DNA of 6,734 nt from positions 1 to 6,734 of the forward strand of contig JAKANW010000161.1 of NCBI GenBank assembly GCA_021823555.1. Reading direction: 5' to 3'. Shown here piece after piece: positions 1-5,978 of the stretch; the stretch's first letter is position 1; every line of letters starts with the position of its first letter. The position numbers and the translations under genes are program-made. The notes below the pieces were generated by a model. That model searched no databases. It saw nothing but the letters and a program-made list of their open reading frames with translations, and was not told where the DNA came from. Origin of the DNA: Chloroflexota bacterium (lineage in GTDB: Bacteria > Chloroflexota > Anaerolineae > Anaerolineales > Villigracilaceae).

Positions 1-55
1 AAAATGGAAGGTTTGGTTTAGATATTTGCGCAGTACCCTGTAATTCTTAGGGCTT

Positions 56-1084
56 TCAGGATAACGGCCAGGTGGGTTGGACATCCATATCCAAATCGGA
101 AACATGCCCAAGAGCAAAGCGATAGTATCCCGCCGCAGCAATCATGGCCGCGTTATCGGTGCACAGCGAAAGAGGAGGAATGTGAATTTTAAATTCAGCC
201 TGGGATTGAAATGCCTTGCGCAAGGCGCGGTTGGCCGAGACGCCGCCTGCCACCAAAATCTCTTTTGCATCCATCTCGCGCGCGGCGCGCATCGTCTTAT
301 TGAATAACACATCCACCACCGCAGCCTGGAAACCGGCGGCCAGGTCTTCAACAGGCAGACCGCTGCTCTTCTTATGCAATTCCTTGACCTTATTGAGCAC
401 TGCTGTCTTGACTCCGCTGAACGAGAAATTCCACGTCCCTTCCAGCCAGGCGCGCGGGAAGTGGAAGCGGTTCGGGTCGCCTTCCTCGGCAGCCTTCTGC
501 ACCGAAGGGCCGCCCGGGTACGGGAGTCCCAGCAGGCGCGCGACCTTGTCGAAGGCCTCACCAGCTGCATCGTCGAGGGTGGAGCCGAGGCGTTTGTAAG
601 TCAGGTGATCGCTCATCAGGTCCAGTTCGGTATGTCCGCCGGAAACAAGCAAAGTCATCAGGGGAAATTGCGGTTCAGGCGGAGTCTCATCTCCCGCCTC
701 GTAGACCCACGAAGAATAGATATGACCTTCGAGATGATTGACGCCTATCAGGGGCAGGCTCGCGCCAAGAGCCAATCCCTTGGCAGCGTTCATGCCCACC
801 ACCAGTGAACCAGCCAGGCCCGGCCCGCGCGTGACGGCGATGGCGTCAATATCCTTGAGCGTGAGATGGGACTGCGCCAGGGCCTGCTCCACCACCGGCA
901 CAATGGACAGGACATGCTGGCGGGAGGCCACTTCAGGAAAGACGCCGCCGTAGCGGGCATGGATATCCATTTGCGAGGCAACCACCGAGGACAGCAGGGC
1001 GCGTCCGTTTTCGAGCACGGCGCAGGCAGTCTCGTCGCAGGAGGATTCAATGGCAAGGATTCGGGCGGATCGGAGGTCGGACAT
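56..1084 (-). CDS. tsaD: tRNA N6-adenosine threonylcarbamoyltransferase TsaD
   Basis: TsaD transfers the threonylcarbamoyl group from threonylcarbamoyl-AMP to A37 of ANN-decoding tRNAs (t6A), acting in the cytoplasm with TsaB and TsaE. The 342-residue product matches the usual length of about 340. It opens with the ASKHA-fold phosphate loop (IESSCDET, 12-19). The metal-binding HxxxH is in NHLEGH (H117 and H121), with the third ligand probably D310 in CTDNAAM. LVSGGHT (146-152) and VAGGVSANRAL (278-288) are the other family blocks. The ATG at 1084 puts the conserved N-terminus in place, but no good Shine-Dalgarno sequence precedes it, and it lies only 10 bases after the toxin stop. Translation may therefore depend on ribosomes finishing the toxin gene (inference). 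The gene ends the minus-strand cluster. No partner genes (tsaB, tsaC, tsaE) are in view. Confidence 0.97.
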   Translation of the reverse strand: MSDLRSARILAIESSCDETACAVLENGRALLSSVVASQMDIHARYGGVFPEVASRQHVLSIVPVVEQALAQSHLTLKDIDAIAVTRGPGLAGSLVVGMNAAKGLALGASLPLIGVNHLEGHIYSSWVYEAGDETPPEPQFPLMTLLVSGGHTELDLMSDHLTYKRLGSTLDDAAGEAFDKVARLLGLPYPGGPSVQKAAEEGDPNRFHFPRAWLEGTWNFSFSGVKTAVLNKVKELHKKSSGLPVEDLAAGFQAAVVDVLFNKTMRAAREMDAKEILVAGGVSANRALRKAFQSQAEFKIHIPPLSLCTDNAAMIAAAGYYRFALGHVSDLDMDVQPTWPLS

Positions 1085-1094
1085 TGAGAATTAT

Positions 1095-1427
1095 CTAGGC
1101 TTTGATGATGGAAATGATTTTATCAACCACTTCGCCCATTTTTGATTTTTTGACATCGCCGGCTTTGTACAGGACAATGCGGGCATCGGCAGTAAAGAGG
1201 CGGTTCGGGCGAATAAAGCTATCCTGGCGCAAAGTTCCAGATTGAAAATCAGCACTTTGAAGCGCGACGGAATAATCATCTTTCTTCATCTGGCTGGTAA
1301 TCTGACACAGGATAACATCGTCGCCTGCGAGCGAGGCAACTACCAAGGCGGGCCGTTTCTTGCTGGTTGTTAAATCAGAATAGGGGAATGGGACTACAAT
1401 CACATCCCCTTTTACAAATTTTCCCAT
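1095..1427 (-). CDS. MazF/PemK-family type II toxin (predicted endoribonuclease)
   Basis: This 110-residue protein has the MazF/PemK layout. KGDVIVVPFPYSD (6-18) forms the first strands, KRPALVV (24-30) carries the conserved arginine R25, CQITSQ (41-46) carries the conserved Thr/Ser region, and SFIRPNRLFT (70-79) follows. Members of this family are usually mRNA-cleaving ribonucleases that are held inactive by the antitoxin encoded just upstream. The ATG at 1427 lies inside the last codons of the antitoxin gene (16-base overlap) and has GAGGA about six bases ahead, which fits coupled translation in the usual antitoxin-then-toxin order. The key residues are present, so it looks intact. The RNA sequence it cuts cannot be read from the gene. 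It is followed 10 bases later by tsaD. Confidence 0.9.
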   Translation of the reverse strand: MGKFVKGDVIVVPFPYSDLTTSKKRPALVVASLAGDDVILCQITSQMKKDDYSVALQSADFQSGTLRQDSFIRPNRLFTADARIVLYKAGDVKKSKMGEVVDKIISIIKA

Positions 1428-1642
1428 GCCGCGTCCTCCTCGGGCGAATCCCAGTCTCTGCGAAGCACATCTTCAGAGGCCAGCATGGTATCAATTGCGT
1501 ACGATTTTCCAGCCTCACGGAGAGCTGCCCTGGAGGTCTCACGAGTGGAAAGGAAAACAATAAAATCGTAAACCTCTGCAAGCTTGTCGGACGACAATTT
1601 GCGAAGCGATTCATTGATTTGGGAAATGGTGACCGTCTCCAT
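1412..1642 (-). CDS. Antitoxin of the MazF/PemK-type module
   Basis: This 76-residue acidic protein is encoded directly before the toxin and overlaps it by 16 bases. The N-terminal part (LRKLSSDKLAEVYDFIVFLS, 13-32) resembles the short helical DUF2281-like antitoxins that carry an 'xxLPxxKLxEVxDFIxFL' pattern. The tail, ending DWDSPEEDAAWENL (63-76), is rich in acids and tryptophan, as expected for a flexible segment that wraps around and blocks the toxin. The ATG at 1642 is preceded by GAGATGAT, one mismatch from GAGGTGAT, five bases away. Such antitoxins often repress their own operon, but no clear operator palindrome is visible in the 48 bases upstream. The family assignment rests on pattern and position; the role as antitoxin is well supported by context. 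Confidence 0.87.
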   Translation of the reverse strand: METVTISQINESLRKLSSDKLAEVYDFIVFLSTRETSRAALREAGKSYAIDTMLASEDVLRRDWDSPEEDAAWENL

Positions 1643-1667
1643 TTTCTATCATCTCTTTTCCACTGCT

Positions 1668-1673
1668 ATTTTA
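1668..1673 (-). promoter_or_regulatory. Possible -10 box for the toxin-antitoxin genes
   Basis: The 48-base gap between the peptidase stop and the antitoxin ATG holds TAAAAT on the minus strand, about 25 bases before the start codon. No convincing -35 hexamer lies 16-18 bases upstream. This could be an internal promoter that gives the toxin-antitoxin pair and tsaD separate expression from the rest of the operon. It is weak evidence on its own. Confidence 0.3.
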
Positions 1674-1690
1674 CCGCTAAGGAACAGACT

Positions 1691-2944
1691 TTATTTCTTC
1701 TTCCACTTCTTCATCGGCAGGACGAAATCATACGGGTAATCGGCCAGGATTTCCATACGGCCATCGGGACGCACCCAGAAGGTATCCTCGATGCGGACGC
1801 CCATGCCCTTTTCGGGATAGTAGAGTCCCGGCTCGGAGGTGACCACCACGTTTGGCGCCAAGCGGTGATCGTCGCTGGTTTGCAACCCGCTGAACGGCCG
1901 CTCGTGGATGTTGAGTCCCACGCCATGGCCCAGGCTGTGGACATAGCCCTCGACAGGCGCTTCGGTGTGTAACAGTGTCTTATGGCCTTTGGATTCGAAA
2001 TATTCACAGGTCATCTTCTGGTAATCCTTGAACGGGGCGTTCAAGTCGAAGTTATCCATCAGCTTGTCGAAGATTTCCTTGACCTGGTCATACAGTTCCT
2101 GGGTTTCGGGCGTGGCATATCCCAGGCTCCAGGTGCGCGTGAAATCGTAGAAATAGCCGCTGCCGGCTTCAGCCGGGTAGATGTCATAGACAATCGTCTG
2201 GCCCAGGCGCATCAGGTCTTCGGGATTGCCGGTCGAGTGCGGCACGCCCGCATCGCGCCCAAGGGCAAAGATAAACCCTTCGGGCAGTTCCGCGCCGCGC
2301 TCGGCCACCCACAAACTGATTTTCGAGCGGACCTCACCCAGTTTCAACGGCGTACCGTCTTCCTTGAGCAGGACTTCATCGTCACGCACGCCGCAGGAGG
2401 TCAGGTATTCGGCAGTTAGGCGCACGACCTCAGTGGTAATCCTGCCCATGGCACGGATGCGTTCCACCTCGGATTCCTGTTTGGTCTCCATGGCGCGGAT
2501 GAAGACCGAGTCCATTCCATTTTCGCCGACCAGCTCAAGCTCCGGGGTGATGCGCTGGAGACCCAATAACATGGCAAAGGCACTGCTCAGTTCAGTATTT
2601 CCGTAAACCCCGACGCGGCCTTTGGTCAATCCCAAATCAGCCAGCATACGCTTGGTACGCAGCGCGCCGACCAGGGACAAATCGCCATTGGCTTCCTTCC
2701 GCAATTCCTCCCAGGGATAGTCGCTAAAGGAGCGAGTCTGCAAACCCGTTTTGGCGGCTTCATCGCGTTCCATATCGTTATAAAAAAGGACCGGCGCTTC
2801 GCCGCGTTTCTTGACGAGCGCCGCGCCGCTGATGTGGCCGCTGCCTGTGAAATAGTGCATGGGCGGGTTGTGGTCCGCGCTGCCCAACACGAGCAGGGCA
2901 TCCAGGTTGCGGGCTTGCATGAGGGCATCCAGATCAGATTTCAT
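1691..2944 (-). CDS. M24-family metallopeptidase (Xaa-Pro aminopeptidase/dipeptidase type)
   Basis: This 417-residue protein has the two-domain layout of prolidase and aminopeptidase P: a creatinase-like N-terminal domain (about 1-150) and a pita-bread catalytic domain (about 160-410). All five dinuclear metal ligands can be placed: D254 (IVYDIYP), D267 (YDFTRT), H340 (LGHGVGL), E371 (TSEPGLYYPEKG) and E386 (RIEDTFWV). H236 in GVPHSTGNP and H347 in NIHERP match the substrate-site histidines. It is therefore probably an active cytoplasmic enzyme that cleaves peptide bonds next to proline; no signal peptide is seen. Whether it is an aminopeptidase or a dipeptidase cannot be told from sequence alone. 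Its ATG overlaps the stop of the upstream gene (ATGA) and has AGGAG five bases ahead, so the two are probably translationally coupled. The C-terminus is lysine-rich (KKWKKK). Confidence 0.93.
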   Translation of the reverse strand: MKSDLDALMQARNLDALLVLGSADHNPPMHYFTGSGHISGAALVKKRGEAPVLFYNDMERDEAAKTGLQTRSFSDYPWEELRKEANGDLSLVGALRTKRMLADLGLTKGRVGVYGNTELSSAFAMLLGLQRITPELELVGENGMDSVFIRAMETKQESEVERIRAMGRITTEVVRLTAEYLTSCGVRDDEVLLKEDGTPLKLGEVRSKISLWVAERGAELPEGFIFALGRDAGVPHSTGNPEDLMRLGQTIVYDIYPAEAGSGYFYDFTRTWSLGYATPETQELYDQVKEIFDKLMDNFDLNAPFKDYQKMTCEYFESKGHKTLLHTEAPVEGYVHSLGHGVGLNIHERPFSGLQTSDDHRLAPNVVVTSEPGLYYPEKGMGVRIEDTFWVRPDGRMEILADYPYDFVLPMKKWKKK

Positions 2945-3531
2945 TTTTTCTCCTGAGCATTCAATTGCGCGACTTTATCTGCAACGCCATCGTTTTCAAA
3001 CGTAAGGGACAGGATGTGTTTTTGCCTGATGAACTTCACCGAAAAACCAAGCAGGTACTTTGAGTTTTCAAACGGACGAAAGACAGTCAGCGGGCGTTTC
3101 GCCAGAAGTTCGCCAAAGGCAGGCACGAACAACAAGCGGATCGCGAATTCAACCAACGATCCTCCCATCAATCCAGCAAGCAGAGCCGCCGCGACCGCCA
3201 CCAGCGCCGAGAAACCAAACACCTGCACCGGCGTGCCTGTGGGTACACTCCGCCAGAGAAACAGGAAAACCACCAGGGAGACCAACAGGCCGCCAATCAA
3301 GAATGGCAACCAGGTCACGTTCCCGACATGGCGGTCGAGCGCGGCGCAATCGCTGCACATCGGCACGGTCATTTTGATCCTGACCGTTTCGCCGCGCCTC
3401 TGCACGCCGGTGCTAAGGCTCACTGGCCAGGACACCTCGCGCGTCCGCCCACAACGAACACATTTCTGCGGAAAGCGCACGGCAGGCGGTCTGCGGATAT
3501 CCAGGATTTCAAGCTCGAGGGTGGTGGTCAT
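2941..3531 (-). CDS. Uncharacterised membrane protein with N-terminal four-cysteine (zinc-ribbon-like) domain
   Basis: I do not recognise this 196-residue protein by name. The N-terminal soluble part has CVRC (C24, C27) and CSDC (C59, C62), two CxxC knuckles spaced like a zinc ribbon, separated by beta-type sequence (SWPVSLSTGVQRRGETVRIKMTVPM). Two hydrophobic segments follow at about 74-93 and 105-127, probably a membrane hairpin, with a possible third short one at about 129-140. A soluble C-terminal part (about 143-196) contains alternating hydrophobic strands (KYLLGFSVKFI, HILSLTF). The gene starts 15 bases after selA and ends in an ATGA overlap with the peptidase gene, so it belongs to the operon. 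The SD is weak (AAAGATG context). The CxxC pairs suggest metal binding; function is unknown. Confidence 0.85.
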   Translation of the reverse strand: MTTTLELEILDIRRPPAVRFPQKCVRCGRTREVSWPVSLSTGVQRRGETVRIKMTVPMCSDCAALDRHVGNVTWLPFLIGGLLVSLVVFLFLWRSVPTGTPVQVFGFSALVAVAAALLAGLMGGSLVEFAIRLLFVPAFGELLAKRPLTVFRPFENSKYLLGFSVKFIRQKHILSLTFENDGVADKVAQLNAQEKK

Positions 3532-3546
3532 CTTTGTGCAATCGTA

Positions 3547-4905
3547 TTAAGCCTTGAGCACATTCGCCAGGCCAACCAGCAGAGCGCCTTCCTGTTCGGG
3601 CAGGACGGTGCGCGGGTCGAGCAGCACCTGATCGTTTTCGGTGCGGGCGATAATGGGCGGATGTTGCTCCCGTAATGCCTTTAGAAACTTATCCGGTCTC
3701 TTCACGTTCAACGATAACAAACAAGTGGGGATGGCTTCGCCCGGCAGGCTTCCGCCGCCCACCGTGGACTCGCCTTCCACGACCTGCCCCTGCCCCAGTT
3801 CGCGACGCCACGCTTCCGCCCGCCCCCGGACCTGTTTCAGCGTTAAGGAAATCATCCGCCAGATGGGGATTTCGCGCTCCGCCTCATCTTTCAGGTAGTG
3901 CATGAGGGTAGCGGTCAGGCCAGCCAAGCAAGTCTTATCGGCGCGCACCGCGCGCGCCAGCGGATGCTTCTTGATCTTGGCGATCAGGTCGGCCCTGCCG
4001 ACGATGACGCCCGCTTGCGGCCCGCCCAGGAGTTTGTCACCCGAAAAAGTGACCAGGTCCACGCCCGCTGCCAGGGATTCCTGCACGGTCGGTTCGTGTT
4101 CCATGCCGTATTTGGCCGTGTCCACAAAAGTGCCCGAACCCAGGTCATCCACACAAGGGACATGATGCTCATGTGCAACTTCGATGATTTCCTTCAGGCT
4201 GGGTTCTTCGGTAAAGCCGATGATCTTGAAATTGGAACGGTGGGCGCGCATAACCAGCCCAACCGGCTCTTCAAACGTTTCTACATAATCGGCCAATTTC
4301 ACTTTATTCGTGGCGCCGATCTCCACCAGTTTCGCGCCTGACCGTTTCATCACATCCGGTATGCGGAAACCGCCGCCGATCTCCACCAGTTGTGTCCGCG
4401 CGATCACCGCCCGCTTGCGGTACGCCAGCGCAGACAGCACCAGCAAGACCGCAGAGGCGTTATTGTTGACCACCACCGCCGCTTCCGCGCCGGTGAGCTT
4501 CCGCAAGACAGCCTCCGCATGGATCAAGCGCGAACCGCGTGCGCCTTTATCCAGGTCATATTCGAGGGTGGAGTAGCCGCGCGAGACCGCTTCCATGGCG
4601 CGCAAGGTCGCGTCGCTAAGTGGAGCGCGTCCCAGGTTGGTGTGCAGGATCACACCCGTGGCATTGATCACCGGCAGGAGGGTCGGTTTCGTCCAGGCGA
4701 CCAGGCGGGATTCGACCGAGGCCAGGATCTCCTCGTTCGGAGGCAGGGCAGCTAAAAGTCCGGCCATGAAGCGGCCGCGCAAGTCCGCCAGTTCGGCGCG
4801 GATGGCGTCCAAAGTCAGGGGACGGCCATACGCGGCGATCAGTTCGGCAGCTACGCGAGTCTGCAAAAGGGATTCGACGGAGGGAAGGTTACGAAGTATG
4901 GTCAT
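3547..4905 (-). CDS. selA: L-seryl-tRNA(Sec) selenium transferase SelA
   Basis: SelA is a PLP enzyme that converts Ser-tRNA(Sec) to Sec-tRNA(Sec) with selenophosphate as donor, as a cytoplasmic ring-shaped oligomer. The 452-residue product has the bacterial family layout. LPSVESLLQ (7-15) matches the N-terminal tRNA-binding region. It is followed by TGVILHTNLGRAPL (83-96), VVNNNASAVLLVL (145-157), LVEIGGGFRIPDVM (173-186), DLGSGTF (254-260) and the PLP-lysine motif FSGDKLLGGPQAG with K291. RADK (321-324) follows. These features separate it from shorter SelA-like proteins. I chose the ATG at 4905, which overlaps the upstream gene by 17 bases; an in-frame GTG at 4935 would add ten residues but has no family support. 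selB, selD and the selenocysteine tRNA gene are not in the window. Confidence 0.96.
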   Translation of the reverse strand: MTILRNLPSVESLLQTRVAAELIAAYGRPLTLDAIRAELADLRGRFMAGLLAALPPNEEILASVESRLVAWTKPTLLPVINATGVILHTNLGRAPLSDATLRAMEAVSRGYSTLEYDLDKGARGSRLIHAEAVLRKLTGAEAAVVVNNNASAVLLVLSALAYRKRAVIARTQLVEIGGGFRIPDVMKRSGAKLVEIGATNKVKLADYVETFEEPVGLVMRAHRSNFKIIGFTEEPSLKEIIEVAHEHHVPCVDDLGSGTFVDTAKYGMEHEPTVQESLAAGVDLVTFSGDKLLGGPQAGVIVGRADLIAKIKKHPLARAVRADKTCLAGLTATLMHYLKDEAEREIPIWRMISLTLKQVRGRAEAWRRELGQGQVVEGESTVGGGSLPGEAIPTCLLSLNVKRPDKFLKALREQHPPIIARTENDQVLLDPRTVLPEQEGALLVGLANVLKA

Positions 4906-5308
4906 CGTCAACAGTTGGTACGCGCCAGCGCGCACGCTCGCGCAAGCGGATCAGATATTCGACAGCGATCAGGCCGCCCGCCAGACCCATCCATACCCCC
5001 AGGGTAACCAGGTGGCCGAGTTGCAGCCAGGCAAGGGTACCTCCATAAACACCCACCCAGATCGCCTGCCGGACAATGACGTACGGCTCGGCGGGTGGAT
5101 TGCTCAGGAAACGGCGGTTGAGAAAGTACACGATGGGCAATGCGGTGCCGGTGAGCGCCATGACGGACAGGGCAAAGAAGCCCCAACGCGCCCAGACGAG
5201 CGGCGGGATTTCATAGTAAAAGATAAGCAGGGCCAACCCGCCCCAGCCAATCGCAGCCATGACGAGGGCTTGAAGAAAGTAGGCACGAAAGGAAGGTTGA
5301 GCGTCCAC
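4889..5308 (-). CDS. Uncharacterised four-helix membrane protein upstream of selA
   Basis: I do not recognise this protein. From the GTG at 5308 it is 139 residues with four hydrophobic segments at about 11-31, 40-63, 82-100 and 102-120. A basic stretch (RLRERARWR, 121-129) and an acidic tail (DDDHTS) follow, which suggests a cytoplasmic C-terminus by the positive-inside rule. The open frame extends upstream to a TTG at 5356, but those extra codons run through the -10 box and palindrome and read as non-protein-like sequence. The GTG lies exactly seven bases after TATAAT, so a leaderless mRNA starting at this codon is plausible. The 3' end overlaps selA by 17 bases. It is the first gene of the minus-strand cluster. 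No catalytic or binding motif is evident, so no function is proposed. Confidence 0.78.
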   Translation of the reverse strand: MDAQPSFRAYFLQALVMAAIGWGGLALLIFYYEIPPLVWARWGFFALSVMALTGTALPIVYFLNRRFLSNPPAEPYVIVRQAIWVGVYGGTLAWLQLGHLVTLGVWMGLAGGLIAVEYLIRLRERARWRVPTVDDDHTS

Positions 5309-5323
5309 GAGATGAATTATACT
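5297..5323 (+). promoter_or_regulatory. Candidate promoter for the nitroreductase gene
   Basis: TTGAGC (5297-5302) and TATACT (5318-5323) are separated by 15 bases, slightly short of the ideal 17. The -10 box overlaps the opposite-strand TATAAT by four bases (5318-5321), so the two divergent promoters share DNA. Initiation near 5330 would put the palindrome just downstream of the start point. Confidence 0.45.
5316..5321 (-). promoter_or_regulatory. -10 box (TATAAT) of the minus-strand operon
   Basis: A perfect TATAAT on the minus strand ends seven bases before the GTG at 5308. Transcription would begin at or within a base or two of the start codon, giving a leaderless message. The 17-base-spaced -35 position reads CAGGTG and lies inside the palindrome at 5336-5353; GTGACA is present but 14 bases away. 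This is the best candidate promoter for the seven-gene cluster. Confidence 0.6.
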
Positions 5324-5335
5324 CTGTGTAATGCA

Positions 5336-5353
5336 TGTCACCTGAAGGTGACA
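5336..5353. promoter_or_regulatory. 18-base palindrome, candidate operator or RNA hairpin
   Basis: TGTCACCTGAAGGTGACA has perfect eight-base arms around a two-base centre (GA). As DNA it looks like a dimeric repressor site placed between divergent genes. As RNA on the plus strand it would fold as a 7-bp stem with a UGAA loop, burying AAGGTGA, which is the likely Shine-Dalgarno sequence for the ATG at 5359. I could not match it with confidence to a known regulator family. Confidence 0.6.
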
Positions 5354-5358
5354 CAATA

Positions 5359-5883
5359 ATGAGAGGCTCTATGAATGTATCCGATGCCATTCGCGCCAAG
5401 CGCGCCGTGCGCAAATTTAAGGATGAACGATTACCCGATGATGTGATCCACACCATCCTAAATGCCGGGCGGCGTTCGCAATCGTCGAAGAACGAACAGG
5501 CCTGGCATTTCATCGCGGTCCAGGACAAATCCACGCTCAAAGCTTTATCCGAATGCGGCCAGTGGGCGGGACACCTGGCGGGCGCGGCGCTGGCGGTTGC
5601 CATCCTGACTCCCGATCCGGTGGGGAAGTTCCAGACGATGTTCGACGCCGGACAGGCTGCGGCCTTTATGCAACTGGCGGCCTGGGAGCTGGGAATTGGT
5701 TCCTGCCCCGCCTCAATCTACGACCCGGAAGCAGCGCGGCGGATTTTAGGTTTCCCACCCGAACTGCACCTGCGCATCGCGCTCTCGTTCGGCTATCCCG
5801 CGGACGAGGCGAAGCTATCTGCTGCGCCAAAGAAAGGTGGCCGCAGGTCTTTCGGGCAAGTGGTGCACTGGGAAAAATGGTGA
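5359..5883 (+). CDS. Nitroreductase-family FMN flavoprotein
   Basis: This 174-residue protein belongs to the small FMN-dependent nitroreductase family, dimeric cytoplasmic oxidoreductases that use NAD(P)H. Typical blocks are present: AIRAKRAVRKF (10-20), whose basic residues contact the FMN phosphate; SSKNEQAWHFIAV (42-54), matching the 'PSxxNxQPWxFxVV' pattern; the D96-to-LGIGSC (111-116) helix region; and SFGYP (143-147) near the end, followed by a family-like C-terminus (VVHWEKW). The true substrate cannot be deduced; members reduce nitroaromatics, quinones, or do specialised steps such as dehalogenation. The ATG at 5359 has AAGGTGA seven bases ahead. The ATG at 5371 gives the more typical N-terminus MNVSDAI and has GAGAGG four bases ahead, so it is a real alternative; an ATG at 5335 lies across the palindrome and is less likely. 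Confidence 0.9.
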   Translation: MRGSMNVSDAIRAKRAVRKFKDERLPDDVIHTILNAGRRSQSSKNEQAWHFIAVQDKSTLKALSECGQWAGHLAGAALAVAILTPDPVGKFQTMFDAGQAAAFMQLAAWELGIGSCPASIYDPEAARRILGFPPELHLRIALSFGYPADEAKLSAAPKKGGRRSFGQVVHWEKW

Positions 5884-5932
5884 TGGTCACGGCCTTGTCT
5901 TCGATCAATTATTCTAATTCCAAATCTGACTG

Positions 5933-5938
5933 TATAAT
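5933..5938 (+). promoter_or_regulatory. -10 box (TATAAT) ahead of the membrane-anchored protein gene
   Basis: A perfect TATAAT lies in the 91-base gap after the nitroreductase gene. The expected -35 position (5910-5915, TATTCT) is weak. The region around it is AT-rich compared with the genes. Exactly seven bases after the box is an ATG (5946), the same spacing as at the TATAAT/GTG pair on the other strand at 5308-5321. I see no terminator for the nitroreductase gene in this gap. Confidence 0.6.
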
Positions 5939-5945
5939 CGTCTCG

Positions 5946-5978
5946 ATGAAAACCGAACTTGGCAGGAGAACAACATGA
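5946..5978 (+). CDS. Possible 10-codon leader peptide
   Basis: A short frame encoding MKTELGRRTT begins seven bases after TATAAT and ends with a TGA that overlaps the ATG of the next gene (ATGA). If transcription starts where the -10 predicts, this would be a leaderless upstream frame coupled to the downstream gene. The downstream gene also has its own strong AGGAG at 5964-5968, inside this frame. It may be chance; there is no homology evidence. Confidence 0.25.
   Translation: MKTELGRRTT

Noticed and set aside
1..55. CCCT/AGGG short inverted repeat after the tsaD stop
   Set aside because: The stem is only four base pairs with no U-tract, so it does not support a terminator; nothing else is recognised in these 55 bases.
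374..808. Long plus-strand open frames opposite tsaD, selA and the peptidase gene
   Set aside because: They are antisense to strongly conserved genes, have no family-like motifs and arise from GC-biased codon use.
4314..4391. An 18-base exact direct repeat (4314-4331 and 4374-4391) inside selA
   Set aside because: It encodes two LVEIG segments that are both present, in similar form, in the SelA family, so it is protein conservation and not a DNA repeat element.
5309..5356. Upstream extension of the four-helix protein to the TTG at 5356
   Set aside because: The extra codons pass through the palindrome and the TATAAT box, and the GTG at 5308 fits the promoter spacing better.
5881..5883. Possible selenocysteine UGA codons, prompted by selA (nitroreductase TGA followed by TGG; VOC TGA)
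   Set aside because: The proteins end at normal family positions or in broken frames, and no suitable SECIS-like hairpin or conserved downstream reading was seen.
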